Below, in pieces: positions 15,554-25,689 of a stretch of 64,000 nucleotides of DNA. Source of the DNA: Microbacteriaceae bacterium VKM Ac-2854 (lineage in GTDB: Bacteria > Actinomycetota > Actinomycetes > Actinomycetales > Microbacteriaceae); the NCBI GenBank assembly GCA_013205085.1, contig JABMLH010000001.1, positions 558,001 through 622,000 on the forward strand, given 5' to 3'. The first letter of the stretch is position 1. Every line of letters starts with the position of its first letter. A model generated the notes under the pieces. The model was not told the DNA's origin. It did not search any database and saw nothing but the letters and a program-made list of their open reading frames with translations. The position numbers and the translations under genes were made by a program.

Positions 15554-17240
15554 ATCCGGTCCGACCTCGGTAGCCGGCAAGGACCCTGACAAGAATTTCC
15601 GCCCGAGCGATCACTACGACTCCGACGGCGAGATCACCCAGCCGAGGCTCGGCTTCGTGGGCTGGTTGCGCTGGATGTGGCGCCAGCTCACCAGCATGCG
15701 CACGGCGCTGTTCCTGCTGCTGCTGCTCGCGATCGCGGCCGTGCCGGGCTCGCTCGTGCCGCAGCGCTCCTCCGACCCCAACGGCGTCACCCAGTACTTC
15801 GTCGACAACCCCGACCTCGCGCCGCTGCTGGACAAGGTGCAGGCTTTCGACACCTACACCTCCGCCTGGTTCTCGAGCATCTACCTGCTGCTGTTCGTCT
15901 CGTTGATCGGCTGCGTGATCCCGCGCACCAAGCACCACTTCGACGCGATGCGTTCGCGCCCGCCGAAGACGCCGGTGCGGCTGCAGCGGCTCGCCGGTTA
16001 CACGACCCGCGAGGTCGAGGGAGCCACCCCGGCGGAGGCGATCGCCTCCGCGCGCGCGATCCTGAAGAAGCAGGGCTACCGCGTCGAGCTCTACGACGAC
16101 CCCCGCGGTAACAGCTGGACCAGCGTCTCCGCCGAGCGCGGCTACCTGCGCGAGACCGGCAACCTCGTCTTCCACTCGGCGCTGGTGGGCATCCTGCTCG
16201 CGGTCGGTGTGCTCGGCGGCTTCGGCTACTCCGGGCAGCGTGTTCTGGTGGAGGGGCAGGGCTTCACCAACAACCTCGCCGCCTACGACTCGTTCAACCC
16301 GGGTCGGTTCTTCAGCGATGACCAGCTCACGCCCTATTCGCTCACGCTGGACGACCTCGCGGCCGTCTACGAGCAGACGAACCTCAACGCGCTCGGCCAG
16401 CCGATCGACTACACCGCGTCGGTCACCACGACCCAGCGCAACGGCTCGACGCAGCAGTCGCAGGTCAAGGTGAACGAGCCCTTGGATGTGGGCGGTACCA
16501 ACGTCTACCTGCTCGGCAACGGCTACGCACCCACGATCACCGTGAAGAATCCGGCGGGCGAGGTCGTCTTCACCGACTCGATCCCGTTCCTGCCGCAGGA
16601 CGCGAACCTCACCTCGGTCGGCGTGGTCAAGGTGCCGGACGGCCTGAGCGAGCAGATCGGCATGACCGGGTTCTTCTATCCGAGTGCGACGAAGCTCTCC
16701 ACGGGCGCCTTCACCTCGAACTTCCCCGACCTGGTCTACCCCGTGTTGTCGCTGAACGTGTTCGAGGGTGACCTGGGCCTCGACGACGGCGTGCCCACTT
16801 CCGTCTACTCCCTGGCGGTCGACGACCTCACCCAGCTCACCGGCGGCAGCACCGGCGTCGCGTCGATCCAGCTGCAGCCCGGGCAGTCGGCCGAGCTGCC
16901 GAACGGTCTCGGCTCCGTGACCTTCGAGAACGTCGGCGCCGACACAACGGTCATCGGCGACGACAGCGTCTACCGCTTCGCCTCCTTCGACATCCACCAC
17001 GACCCGACGCAGGGCTGGGTGCTGCTGTTCGCGATCCTGGTGCTCGCGGGGCTGCTCACCTCCCTGTTCGTGCCGCGTCGACGGATGTGGGTGAAGGCGA
17101 GCGCCCGCCCGGACGGCACCGTGCTGATCGAGTACGCGGGCTTGGCGCGTGGCGAGGATCCGCAACTGGATCGTGCCGTGCGCGCCGTGGCGGACAAACA
17201 CGCGCCGTTGAACGATGACGTACCGGAGCCGTCCCCCTAA
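15531..17240 (+). CDS. resB: Cytochrome c biogenesis protein ResB
   Basis: A 569-residue protein of the System II cytochrome c haem lyase, which works with CcsB to attach haem outside the membrane. Three N-terminal membrane segments (for example LFLLLLLAIAAVPGSLVPQR), a large extracytoplasmic domain and a final helix (LLFAILVLAGLLTSLFVPRR) match the family. The GTG at 15531 lies inside the 3' end of ccdA. CcsB, its partner, is normally next but is here separated by two unrelated genes. Confidence 0.92.
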   Translation: MASSPPSESGPTSVAGKDPDKNFRPSDHYDSDGEITQPRLGFVGWLRWMWRQLTSMRTALFLLLLLAIAAVPGSLVPQRSSDPNGVTQYFVDNPDLAPLLDKVQAFDTYTSAWFSSIYLLLFVSLIGCVIPRTKHHFDAMRSRPPKTPVRLQRLAGYTTREVEGATPAEAIASARAILKKQGYRVELYDDPRGNSWTSVSAERGYLRETGNLVFHSALVGILLAVGVLGGFGYSGQRVLVEGQGFTNNLAAYDSFNPGRFFSDDQLTPYSLTLDDLAAVYEQTNLNALGQPIDYTASVTTTQRNGSTQQSQVKVNEPLDVGGTNVYLLGNGYAPTITVKNPAGEVVFTDSIPFLPQDANLTSVGVVKVPDGLSEQIGMTGFFYPSATKLSTGAFTSNFPDLVYPVLSLNVFEGDLGLDDGVPTSVYSLAVDDLTQLTGGSTGVASIQLQPGQSAELPNGLGSVTFENVGADTTVIGDDSVYRFASFDIHHDPTQGWVLLFAILVLAGLLTSLFVPRRRMWVKASARPDGTVLIEYAGLARGEDPQLDRAVRAVADKHAPLNDDVPEPSP

Positions 17241-17269
17241 GCTGACTCCGTTTCAGAGGGGGACGATAG

Positions 17270-18454
17270 ATGACCGGTCAGCCGCACGCACTCGCCGATG
17301 CTCCTGCGCCCGATCCCGCTCAGCTCGTCGAGGGCGCTCCGCCGCGTCGCGGCCCGCGCACGCTGTGGTTCGTGCTGGGCGGGGTCGCGCTGTTCGCCCT
17401 CCTGGCACCGATCGCGATCGTGGTCGGCGCGCAGACGGTGGCGAGCGCCCAGCGCAGCGTCGATGCCGCGGCCGACTTCGACGCGCGGCTGCAGGTGTAC
17501 CTCACGCACTGGGCCGAGACCGAGGTGGCGCCCGTCACCGCCGCTCAGCTCGGCGGCGCGTACGACGACGCGTACGCGTTCAACAACCAGGCGGCCAGCG
17601 ACTCGCGCTACGGCGACGAGGACGACACCTTCGCCGAGCCGTGCGCGGCCACACGGCAAAACCGCGGCTCCGTCGCTGCCTGGGCCGCGGATCCGCCGCG
17701 GGCCCTGGACGGCGACGGCGACACCCGCGTGCCGGCGTACGCCGCCGCGGCGCGCGCGGAGCAGGCGATCACGCCGGCCGTGGCCGCGGTGCAGGCCGCC
17801 TACGAGCACGCCCTCGACGTCGCGACGACGCTCTCGCGCTACTGCGCGGCGACGGAGCACGTCTTCGGCGCCTTCGGCTCCCGGAACGGCGCGGTGGACG
17901 CGACCGCGACTACCGCGCTGATCGGTCGCGGCGAGGAGGAGACCCTCGACATCGGTGACTGGACCTGGACCGCGACCTGCTCCTACGACTCCTGCGTCAA
18001 GACCTGGGACGCCGCGTCGCGCACCGCGTTCGCTGACGCCTCGCAGGCGGCGACCGAGGAGTACATCGCACCGCTGGCCGACTACTACGCACAGAATTGC
18101 CCGGAGAGCGCGCTCGAATCGTGGTGCGCCGGTCAGGGCGAATGGTTCCGTCAGGCCGTCGCGCTCGAGCGCTCACGCGATGATGTGCTGCGCACCGAGC
18201 CACTCGGCTCGGAGGGTCCGACCGAGCCGTATCCGCTGACGGGGCCCGCCTTCGACGCGCTCGACGCGCAGGATGCGGATGCCGCTTCGCGGGCGGCTCT
18301 CGTCGCGCTGGACCCGGGCGTCGTGAGCGATACCGCGTTGGGCTGGGACACCCGCTTCTTCGAGCGCCGGATCACCGCACTGGAGGCGGAACTCGGCACC
18401 GCGATCACCGCGCTGCAGGACGCGATCGCGCAGCTGCCGCCTGCGGCCGCGTGA
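17270..18454 (+). CDS. Hypothetical membrane-anchored protein
   Basis: A 394-residue protein I do not recognise. A proline-rich cytoplasmic start is followed by one hydrophobic segment at about residues 32-55 (LWFVLGGVALFALLAPIAIV). The remainder is an Ala-rich, largely helical outer domain with several Cys residues, three of them close together in WTWTATCSYDSC and NCPESALESWC. The start is supported by AGAGGGGGACGAT before the ATG. It sits between resB and ccsB, but nothing in the sequence links it to haem. Confidence 0.75.
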   Translation: MTGQPHALADAPAPDPAQLVEGAPPRRGPRTLWFVLGGVALFALLAPIAIVVGAQTVASAQRSVDAAADFDARLQVYLTHWAETEVAPVTAAQLGGAYDDAYAFNNQAASDSRYGDEDDTFAEPCAATRQNRGSVAAWAADPPRALDGDGDTRVPAYAAAARAEQAITPAVAAVQAAYEHALDVATTLSRYCAATEHVFGAFGSRNGAVDATATTALIGRGEEETLDIGDWTWTATCSYDSCVKTWDAASRTAFADASQAATEEYIAPLADYYAQNCPESALESWCAGQGEWFRQAVALERSRDDVLRTEPLGSEGPTEPYPLTGPAFDALDAQDADAASRAALVALDPGVVSDTALGWDTRFFERRITALEAELGTAITALQDAIAQLPPAAA

Positions 18455-18532
18455 GCCTGCTGGCGGGATCGAGTAACGCCGGACTCATCGGAGACCCCTG
18501 ACCGAAACGTCGAGCACCGTGACTCGCGAGGG

Positions 18533-19528
18533 TCATCCCTTCAGCCATGCCGGCAGTCTGTCGGCCTTCACGGCATCGCGGAAGGACTGCTGTCCGGCGC
18601 CGGAGCGGGCGTCGTCGGGAAGGGAGGCGAAGCCCAGGTCGTCGGGACGCAGCGATCGCAGTTCCCAGCCCAGGCCGATCAGCGTCACCGCGTCGAGCTC
18701 GCTGTCGACCTCGAGCGACGGGGTCACCCGAGCCACCAGGTCGGCGATGGTGGCGGGCGAGGTCAGCGTCTTCGCGCTCAGAACTCCGCGTGCAGCACCC
18801 GCCAGGAAGGCCTGCTGGTTCTGCATCCGTTGCGCTTCGCCGCCGGGGAGGGCGTCGGTTTCGCGCACGTACTCGAGCGCGGTGGCTCCGGTCAGCCGCA
18901 CCGGCCCTGCCGCGAAGCTGTGCTGTTCGATCGAGCTGGTGAAGGCCTCGGGGTTCTGCACCGTGACGCCGCCGAGGACGTCGGCGACGTCCGCGAACGT
19001 GTGCAGATCGACTCCGATGTAGTGGTCGACGCGGGCGCCGCTGAAGTCCTCGACGGCGCCGATGAGGCCGTTGATCCCGCGCTCGGGTTCGACCGCGGCG
19101 AGCGACGTCGGCGCCGAGCCGGGCGGCGTCACGGTCAGCGTACCGGGCAGCGAGAGCGTGGTGATCGCATCCCGAGCACCGCTGATCCGCATCAGGAGGA
19201 ACGTGTTGGGGTCATCCATGCTGTCGGAGCCGACGAGCAGCATCGTCTGCGCTCCATTGCTCGCCGACGGCGGGCGGGTGTGGCCGGGCACGCCGAGATC
19301 GTCGGGGATCTCGACGGTCATCACATTGTTCTGGTACATGGCGACGAGGGATCCGGAGTAGCTCAGCGCCAGCACGGAGACGAGACCGATCGGGATACCG
19401 ATGGCCATCAGGATGCGTCGGCGCACTCGGCGGCGGCTCGCCGTCGGCTTCGGGCCGTCCGGCGAGGCGGACGGCGTGTCGTCCTGCGTGGCGAACAGGG
19501 CGAGGATGTCGGGTTGTTCGGTTGTCAC
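18533..19528 (-). CDS. LytR-CpsA-Psr (LCP) family protein, divergent
   Basis: A 331-residue protein with one membrane anchor (about 47-68, MAIGIPIGLVSVLALSYSGS) and an extracytoplasmic LCP-like domain. Recognisable landmarks are LLVGSDSMDD, DHYIGVDLHTFADVADVLGG, GATALEYVRE and QRMQNQQAF. LCP enzymes move cell-wall polymers from lipid carriers to peptidoglycan. Here the conserved Arg-Asp after the SIP strand is replaced: SLPGTLTV instead of S(I/V)PRD, so catalytic activity is doubtful. The GTG start at 19528 is chosen as the only good one before the anchor. It is opposite in direction to the ccs genes around it. Confidence 0.8.
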   Translation of the reverse strand: MTTEQPDILALFATQDDTPSASPDGPKPTASRRRVRRRILMAIGIPIGLVSVLALSYSGSLVAMYQNNVMTVEIPDDLGVPGHTRPPSASNGAQTMLLVGSDSMDDPNTFLLMRISGARDAITTLSLPGTLTVTPPGSAPTSLAAVEPERGINGLIGAVEDFSGARVDHYIGVDLHTFADVADVLGGVTVQNPEAFTSSIEQHSFAAGPVRLTGATALEYVRETDALPGGEAQRMQNQQAFLAGAARGVLSAKTLTSPATIADLVARVTPSLEVDSELDAVTLIGLGWELRSLRPDDLGFASLPDDARSGAGQQSFRDAVKADRLPAWLKG

Positions 19529-19753
19529 GGTCGTCCGTTCGTCGACGAGCTGTCCGGCGGGCGGTACCGGGGGAGACGAACCGACCCGGTCGCCACCTCG
19601 TCGGATACGAGGGCGTTCGGGCGGGGTCGAACGTGATGATAGTTCGGCTTCGCGGCGGATGAGCGATTCGCGCCAGGTGGGCGTCGCTGCGGCGACAGAA
19701 GAGGATACGGGCCGCCCGGGATATCCGCTGCGTGCGTCGCTTAGAGTGGCTGG

Positions 19754-20770
19754 GTGACCGAGACCCTTTCGCAGTATTCCGTGCTGTGCCTCTACTCCGC
19801 GATGGGCATCTACGCGATCGCGTTCATCTTCTACTCGATCGACCTCGCGCGCCGCTCCAGCGTCGCCGACGAGGTCTCCGCGCCGGTCGCGGCGACCGTT
19901 CCGGCCGAGGCCGAGCTGGTGGGCGCGAGTCGGGGCGGGCGCGCCTCCGCCACGCTGGCGAAGCTGTCCAGTCGCGTCGAGGACGAGGTGTACAACGCGC
20001 CGAACCGCTCGCGCACCCTGCGGGTCGGCTTCTCGCTCACGGTGCTGGGCGTGCTGTTCCACCTCGCCGCCACGGTGCTGCGCGGCATCGCCGCGGGCCG
20101 GGTGCCGTGGGCGAACATGTACGAGTTCTCGATGACCGGAACCCTGATCATCGTCGGCGTCTTCCTGTTCACCCAGCTGCGCTGGGACCTGCGCTTCCTC
20201 GGAGCCTTCGTCACCGGCCTCGTGCTGGTGCTGCTGGGCGTCGCGACCGTCAACTACTACGTCGCCGTCGTGCCGCTGCCGCCGGCGCTGCAGTCGGCGT
20301 GGTTGGTCATCCACGTCCTCGTCGCCATGCTCGGCACCGGCCTGTTCGCCCTGGGCTTCGCCCTCTCGGCCATCCAGTTGCTGCAGGCCCGGCGCGAGGC
20401 GGGCACCGCCAAGCGCTTCTCGTTGAACTTCCTGCGCACGATGCCGTCCTCGACCACCCTGGAGAACCTGTCCTACCGGGTCAACATCGTCGGCTTCATC
20501 CTGTGGACCTTCACCCTGATCGCCGGGGCCGTGTGGGCCGAGAAGGCCTGGGGCCGGTACTGGGGCTGGGACACCAAAGAGGTGTGGACTTTCATCATCT
20601 GGGTGATCTACGCCGGCTACATCCACGCCCGCGCCACGCGCGGTTGGCGAGGCACCCCTTCCGCCTGGCTCGGCGTCATCGGCTTCGCCGCCGTGATGTT
20701 CAACTTCGGCGTCGTCAACGTCTTCTTCAAGGGTCTCCACGCCTACTCCGGCCTCGACACCGGCATGTGA
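19754..20770 (+). CDS. ccsB: Cytochrome c biogenesis protein CcsB (CcsA/ResC family)
   Basis: A 338-residue membrane protein of the haem-handling family. The tryptophan-rich motif WGRYWGWDTKEVW, near residue 275, is the haem-presenting WWD site, and conserved His residues flank it (for example in VLFHLAATVLRG and WLVIHVLVAM). Eight or so hydrophobic segments are visible. With ResB it makes up the System II synthetase. It has its own promoter: TAGAGT (19742-19747) ends six bases before the GTG at 19754. Confidence 0.93.
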   Translation: MTETLSQYSVLCLYSAMGIYAIAFIFYSIDLARRSSVADEVSAPVAATVPAEAELVGASRGGRASATLAKLSSRVEDEVYNAPNRSRTLRVGFSLTVLGVLFHLAATVLRGIAAGRVPWANMYEFSMTGTLIIVGVFLFTQLRWDLRFLGAFVTGLVLVLLGVATVNYYVAVVPLPPALQSAWLVIHVLVAMLGTGLFALGFALSAIQLLQARREAGTAKRFSLNFLRTMPSSTTLENLSYRVNIVGFILWTFTLIAGAVWAEKAWGRYWGWDTKEVWTFIIWVIYAGYIHARATRGWRGTPSAWLGVIGFAAVMFNFGVVNVFFKGLHAYSGLDTGM

Positions 20771-20871
20771 TCGGCGCGAGGGCACGGCATCTGCGGCGTT
20801 GTCGTCGGTCACAATGACTCCGTCATTGCTCCCTCCTCCGCCTTGCAGCTACCGCACCCTCGCACCGATCC

Positions 20872-20917
20872 CGCACCCCGGGAAATCTCGCGAAATTTCG
20901 CGAGGTTCGGGGGTGCG
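20872..20917. terminator. Long dyad containing a perfect 18-base palindrome
   Basis: CTCGCGAAATTTCGCGAG at 20887-20904 reads the same on both strands, and CGCACCCC (20872-20879) pairs with GGGGTGCG (20910-20917) outside it. It lies about 100 bases past the ccsB stop. It may terminate transcription or be a protein-binding site; no T-run follows. Confidence 0.5.
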
Positions 20918-21004
20918 GACGAGGTGCCGTGCCGCGGCGAGGGATCTCGTCCGCGCCAGGCGATCTCGCGAGCCGGGATAGGGGACAAGGGAGGACGGGC
21001 GCTG

Positions 21005-21018
21005 TGTAAACGGTTGCA
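21005..21018. promoter_or_regulatory. LacI/MalR-type operator upstream of the amylase gene
   Basis: TGTAAACGGTTGCA is an imperfect palindrome around a central CG (TGxAAxCGxTTxCA), the usual shape of LacI-family sites for starch and maltose genes. It lies 70 bases before the amylase start. The LacI-type protein encoded at 57122-58132 is one candidate binder. Confidence 0.5.
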
Positions 21019-21087
21019 GGAATCTCAGCCGTCGGGTTAGGGTGCTCAGGCGACGATGGCGTCGCAGGAACCAACAACCGGGAGTCG

Positions 21088-24000
21088 ATGTTGACCCGTG
21101 CACGCAGCGCAATCGCCCTTCTGACCGGAGCCGCGCTGACCGCGGCCGCACTCGCGATCGCGGCGCCCGCATCCGCCGCCGAGTTCGACTCGGTCGCCCT
21201 TGTCGGCAGCGTGCAGAGCGAACTGGGCTGCGCCGCGGACTGGGATCCGGCCTGCGCCGCGACGGAGCTGGTCGAGACCGCGACGCCCGGCGTCTGGGCG
21301 GCGGAGTTCACCGTTCCGGCGGGCGACTACGAGTACAAGGTCGCCTTCGATGACAACTGGGATGCGCCACCCGCCGTCGGCGCGCTCGGCGGCGGCGACA
21401 ACATCCCGCTGAGCATCGCCGGCGAGACTGCGCTGCGCTTCACTTACGACGCGAACGTGAACCGGGTCGGTGTCGCCCCGGTGTCGCTGACGGGCGGATA
21501 CACGGCCGCGGACGACGCGCTGGCGCAGCCCGCCTACCGCGAGCCGGGCAGTGACGAGCAGTTCTACTTCGTGATGACCGACCGTTTCGAGAACGGCGAC
21601 CCGAGCAACGACGAGGGCGGCCTGGGCGCCGACCGTCTCGTCTCGGGCTACGACCCGACGAACAAGGGCTTCTACAACGGCGGCGACCTGCAGGGTCTGC
21701 GCGACAAGCTGGACTACATCGAAGGCCTCGGCACCAGCGCGATCTGGCTCACCCCCTCCTTCCTGAACAAAGCCGTCCAGGGCCCGCCCGGCGCGGAATC
21801 CGCGGGCTACCACGGCTACTGGATCACCGACTTCACCCAGATCGACCCCCACTTGGGCACCAACGCCGAACTCTCGGCGCTGATCGACGAGGCGCACGCC
21901 AAGGGCATCAAGGTCTACTTCGACATCATCACCAACCACACCGCCGACGTCATCGACTACCGGGGCGACCAAACGGTCTACATCGACAAGGCGACCAGCC
22001 CGTACACGGACGCGTCGGGCACCGAATTCGATCCCGCCGACTACGCGGGAACCGACACCTTCCCCACGCTCGATCCGGCCACGAGCTTCCCCTACGTTCC
22101 GGAAGTGCCCGCGGCCGAGGCCGACGTCAAGGTGCCGGCGTGGCTGAACGACCCGACGCTGTACCACAACCGCGGCGACTCGACCTTCGCCGGCGAGAGC
22201 AGCACCTACGGCGACTTCTCGGGCTTGGACGACCTGATGACCGAGAACCAGGTGGTGGTCGACGGCTTCGCCGACGTCTACAAGACCTGGGTCGACTTCG
22301 GCATCGACGGCTTCCGCATCGACACCGTCAAGCACGTGAACCTCGAGTTCTGGCAGTCGTGGAGCCAGCAGGTCCTCGACTACGCGCACGCGCAGGGCAA
22401 GCCCGACTTCTTTATGTTCGGCGAGGTCTACGAGGGCGACGCGACGAAGACCTCGCCCTACGTCCGCGACACCGAGATGAACGCGGTGCTCGACTTCCCC
22501 TTCCAGTCGAAGGTGATCGGCTACGTGTCCGGCAACTCGGCGGCCGGCCTGTCCGAGCTGTTCGAGAGCGACGACCTGTACACGACGCCGACGTCGAACG
22601 CGGCGGCGCTGCCGACCTTCCTCGGCAACCACGACATGGGACGGGTGGGCTACTTCCTGCGCAACACCGCCGATCCGGTGCAGCACGACGTGTTCGCGCA
22701 CGAGCTGCTCTTCCTCACCCGCGGTCAGCCTGTTGTGTACTACGGCGACGAGCAGGGTTTCGCCGGCGCGGGTTCGGGCAACGACCAGAGCGCGCGACAG
22801 TCGCTGTTCGCGAGCGAGGTCGCCGAGTACACGCAGCAGCCGTTGATCACGGGTGAGACGCTCGGCTCGGTGGACCGCTTCGGCGAGACGGAGTTGTACA
22901 GCGATATCGCGGAACTGTCGGCACTACGCTCGGCGAACCCGGCGCTCGGACAGGGCGCCCAGATCGAGCGCTACGCCGCCGACGGGCCAGGGGTCTACGC
23001 CGTCTCCCGCGTGGACGCGAGCGAGAAGATCGAGCACCTGGTGGCGTTCAACAACGCGGATTCCGCGCAGACGGTGACCTTCACCACGCTCACTCCCGGG
23101 GCCGAGTACGCGCCGCTGTACGGCACGAGCGACGCGGTGACCGCCGCGGCCGACGGCTCCGTCACACTCACGGTGCCCGCGCTGTCGAGCGTGGTGCTGA
23201 AGGCGGACGCGCCCGTCGCCTCGGGCGCCGGCGCGGTCTCGGTCGAGGCGCCGGGGGCCGGCAAGGGCATCGCCGGGGTCTCGCCGGTGCAGGCCGACGT
23301 CGACGAGAACCTCTGGCAGCAGACGAGCTTCGCCTGGCGAGTGGTCGGCGGCGCCGATTGGACGCCGCTGGGCGTCGCGGAGGACGGGGACCCGCGGGTG
23401 TTCCACGACGTCTCGGGACTCGCCGACGGCACGCTGATCGAGTACCGCGCGGTGACGACGGATGCCGCGGGCGCACACGCGGCCGCCTCCAGCTACGCGA
23501 GCGTCGGCCTGCCGGTCGACCTCACCGATCCGCCCACCGGAGAGGTCGAGATCACGGCGGTCTCGGTGCCGGGTTCGCACAACAGCGAGATGGGTTGCGC
23601 GGCCGACTGGTCGCCCGACTGCACGCAGGCTCAGCTGACCCAGCGCGCCGACGGCATCTGGACCGGCACCTTCGACATCCCGGCCGGCGACTACGAGTAC
23701 AAGGTCGCCGCGAACAACTCCTGGGCGCTGAACTGGGGTGCCGGCGGTGTGCCGGACGGGCCGAACGCCACGTACACGAGCGTGGGCGACCCGATCACCT
23801 TCTACTTCGACCCGGTGTCGAAGTGGTTCGGCACGGACGCGGCGGGCCCGGTCGCGACGCTCGCCGGCTCGTTCCAGAGCGAGCTCGGCTGCCCGGCGGA
23901 CTGGGCGCCGGCGTGCACCACGACGCGGCTGACCGATGAGGACGGCGACGGCCTCTACACCTTCACGGCGAACGGGCTGCCGGCGGGGGACTACGAGACC

Positions 24001-24528
24001 AAGGTCGCGTACGGTCTCGGCTGGGACGAGAACTACGGCGCGGACGGTGTGGCGAACGGAGCGAACATCGCGTTCACCGCGGTGGCCGACAAGCCGGTGC
24101 TGTTCAGCTTCGACCCGGCGACCCACCTGCTGACGATCGCGACGGGCACACCGACGCCGACTGCGACGCCGACGCCGACGCCGACGCCGACTGCGACCGC
24201 GACGCCGACGCCGACTGCGACGCCGACCGCGACCGCGACCGCGACGCCGACGCCGACTGCGACGCCGACCGCGACCGCGACGCCGACGCCGACCGCGACG
24301 CCGACGCCGACCGCGACGCCGACTGCGACAGCGACGCCGACCGCCCATCCGTCCGCGACGCCGACGCCGACGCCGGTCATCACCGTGCCGCCGGCCGCGG
24401 GCGGGCCGGCGCATCCGGGCGGCCTCGCCCACACCGGCACCGATGTGTCGCCGATGCTGCTGCTCGGTGTGGTGCTCCTGCTCGGCGGCGCGATCACCCT
24501 CGTCAGCCGGCGCCGGCGGGTGAGCTAG
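21088..24528 (+). CDS. Cell-wall-anchored GH13 amylase/pullulanase-like enzyme
   Basis: A 1146-residue secreted starch-degrading enzyme. After a signal peptide (to about residue 31) comes a small beta domain with [12 protein letters not shown] and [12 protein letters not shown]; two more copies occur near 825-915 and 920-1000. They resemble the X25 modules of bacterial pullulanases. The GH13 barrel has nucleophile Asp412 (GFRIDTVKH), acid/base Glu446 (MFGEVYEG) and Asp516 (GNHDMG). A Thr/Pro/Ala repeat linker leads to the sorting signal LAHTG (1113-1117), a hydrophobic helix and RRRR. It is therefore probably displayed on the wall. The exact linkage specificity is not readable. Regulation by a LacI-type protein is suggested by the operator at 21005. 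Confidence 0.9.
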   Translation: MLTRARSAIALLTGAALTAAALAIAAPASAAEFDSVALVGSVQSELGCAADWDPACAATELVETATPGVWAAEFTVPAGDYEYKVAFDDNWDAPPAVGALGGGDNIPLSIAGETALRFTYDANVNRVGVAPVSLTGGYTAADDALAQPAYREPGSDEQFYFVMTDRFENGDPSNDEGGLGADRLVSGYDPTNKGFYNGGDLQGLRDKLDYIEGLGTSAIWLTPSFLNKAVQGPPGAESAGYHGYWITDFTQIDPHLGTNAELSALIDEAHAKGIKVYFDIITNHTADVIDYRGDQTVYIDKATSPYTDASGTEFDPADYAGTDTFPTLDPATSFPYVPEVPAAEADVKVPAWLNDPTLYHNRGDSTFAGESSTYGDFSGLDDLMTENQVVVDGFADVYKTWVDFGIDGFRIDTVKHVNLEFWQSWSQQVLDYAHAQGKPDFFMFGEVYEGDATKTSPYVRDTEMNAVLDFPFQSKVIGYVSGNSAAGLSELFESDDLYTTPTSNAAALPTFLGNHDMGRVGYFLRNTADPVQHDVFAHELLFLTRGQPVVYYGDEQGFAGAGSGNDQSARQSLFASEVAEYTQQPLITGETLGSVDRFGETELYSDIAELSALRSANPALGQGAQIERYAADGPGVYAVSRVDASEKIEHLVAFNNADSAQTVTFTTLTPGAEYAPLYGTSDAVTAAADGSVTLTVPALSSVVLKADAPVASGAGAVSVEAPGAGKGIAGVSPVQADVDENLWQQTSFAWRVVGGADWTPLGVAEDGDPRVFHDVSGLADGTLIEYRAVTTDAAGAHAAASSYASVGLPVDLTDPPTGEVEITAVSVPGSHNSEMGCAADWSPDCTQAQLTQRADGIWTGTFDIPAGDYEYKVAANNSWALNWGAGGVPDGPNATYTSVGDPITFYFDPVSKWFGTDAAGPVATLAGSFQSELGCPADWAPACTTTRLTDEDGDGLYTFTANGLPAGDYETKVAYGLGWDENYGADGVANGANIAFTAVADKPVLFSFDPATHLLTIATGTPTPTATPTPTPTPTATATPTPTATPTATATATPTPTATPTATATPTPTATPTPTATPTATATPTAHPSATPTPTPVITVPPAAGGPAHPGGLAHTGTDVSPMLLLGVVLLLGGAITLVSRRRRVS
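24145..24390. repeat. GACGCCGAC-type tandem repeat inside the amylase gene
   Basis: Short units of six bases (variants of ACGCCG, GCGACC, ACTGCG) are repeated over about 240 bases and encode the Thr-Pro/Ala-Thr linker. Such tracts are prone to slippage in multiples of six, which would change linker length without breaking the frame. Confidence 0.85.
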
Positions 24529-24548
24529 CGGCCCGGGAGTCTCTCAGC

Positions 24549-24606
24549 GGGTTGGTCGATTCTTCGACATCGCCGACGACGGCGGCGTCGAAGAATCGAC
24601 CAACCC
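24549..24606. terminator. Hairpin between convergent amylase and menC genes
   Basis: A 20-base arm (24549-24568, starting GGGTTGGTCGATTC) is exactly complementary to 24587-24606, and CGCCG/CGGCG pairs inside the loop. It separates two convergent genes, so a two-way terminator role is likely. No T-run is present. Confidence 0.65.
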
Positions 24607-24608
24607 GG

Positions 24609-25607
24609 TCACAGCAGGGCGTGGCAGCGGCGGATGCGCTCCTGCCACCAGGCGGTGCGCTCGGCGGAGGCGGCGTGCTCGCGCAGCAGCTGCTCCGAGA
24701 CGTCGATGCGACGCACCGCGATGCTGCCGCCGACCGGATGCAGCGGCTGCTCCGTCACGTCCGCCGCCAGCAGAGCGGCGGTGCCGAGGCCGCAGTCGTA
24801 CTCCAGGGTCGGCACCGCGGCGGCGAGGGCAGCGCCCATCGACAGTCCGACCGAGGTGTCGATCGCGCTCGAGACCACCACCGGCAGCCCCGCCTCCGCG
24901 ACGATCCGCAACGCTGCGGCGATGCCGCCCAGCGGCTGCGCCTTGATCACCAGCAGGTCCGCGGCGCCCGCGCGGGCGACCGCGAGCGGATCCTCCGCCT
25001 TGCGCACGCTCTCGTCCGCCGCGATCGGGATCCCCATGTACTTCACCCGGCGCCGGATGTCGACCAACTCCTCGATCTCCGCGCAGGGCTGCTCCACGTA
25101 CTCCAGGTCGAACTCCGCGAGCGCGTGGATGGCGTGCTCGGCCTCGTCCACGTTCCAGGCCGCGTTCGCATCCAGCCGGATCCGACCCTCGGGCCCGAGC
25201 AGGCGGCGCACCTCGGCGACGCGCGCCACGTCGTCCGCGAGGCTCTGGCCGCGCTCGGCGACCTTGATCTTGGCGGTCCGACAGCCGTCGAAGCGTGCGA
25301 GCACGGTGGCGACTTCGGCTGCTCCGACCGCGGGGACCGTGGCGTTCACCGGGATGCTCGAGCGCAGCGCGGGCGCCGGCTCCGCCCAGCCGAAGTCGAT
25401 CGCGGCGCGCAGCCACGCGGCCGCCTCCGCGTCGCCGTACTCGAGGAACGGCGAGAACTCGGTCCATCCGCTCGGACCCTCGAAGAGCACCGCCTCGCGA
25501 TGCTGCACGCCGCGGAAGCGAGTGTTCAGCGGTAACGAGACGACGCGCGCCTCGCCCAGCAGATCGGCCGTGCTCGGAATCGCGGGGGTCGGTACATCAG
25601 CGTCCAT
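24609..25607 (-). CDS. menC: o-Succinylbenzoate synthase (MenC)
   Basis: A 332-residue enolase-superfamily enzyme that dehydrates SHCHC to o-succinylbenzoate in menaquinone synthesis. Catalytic features: AKIKV with the first base Lys (about residue 117), metal ligands in [14 protein letters not shown] and AADES, and the second Lys in [10 protein letters not shown]. The ATG at 25607 is chosen over the open frame upstream, as it follows a -10-like CAGAAT by six bases and gives the normal family length. The other men genes lie to the right, on the opposite strand. Confidence 0.92.
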   Translation of the reverse strand: MDADVPTPAIPSTADLLGEARVVSLPLNTRFRGVQHREAVLFEGPSGWTEFSPFLEYGDAEAAAWLRAAIDFGWAEPAPALRSSIPVNATVPAVGAAEVATVLARFDGCRTAKIKVAERGQSLADDVARVAEVRRLLGPEGRIRLDANAAWNVDEAEHAIHALAEFDLEYVEQPCAEIEELVDIRRRVKYMGIPIAADESVRKAEDPLAVARAGAADLLVIKAQPLGGIAAALRIVAEAGLPVVVSSAIDTSVGLSMGAALAAAVPTLEYDCGLGTAALLAADVTEQPLHPVGGSIAVRRIDVSEQLLREHAASAERTAWWQERIRRCHALL

Positions 25608-25689
25608 GCCCTCATTCTGCCGCGCTCCGATCGACGAACGTTGTCGGTGCCGCGTGGCAAACTGGCTGCTGGCCAGCCGAGAGGACGAC

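Larger units (their letters stand above)
20771..21087. other. Intergenic region between ccsB and the amylase gene
   Basis: 317 bases without a gene. It holds the long dyad at 20872-20917, further CTCGCGA-type repeats up to about 20970, a LacI-type operator candidate at 21005-21018 and the amylase leader. Confidence 0.7.
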
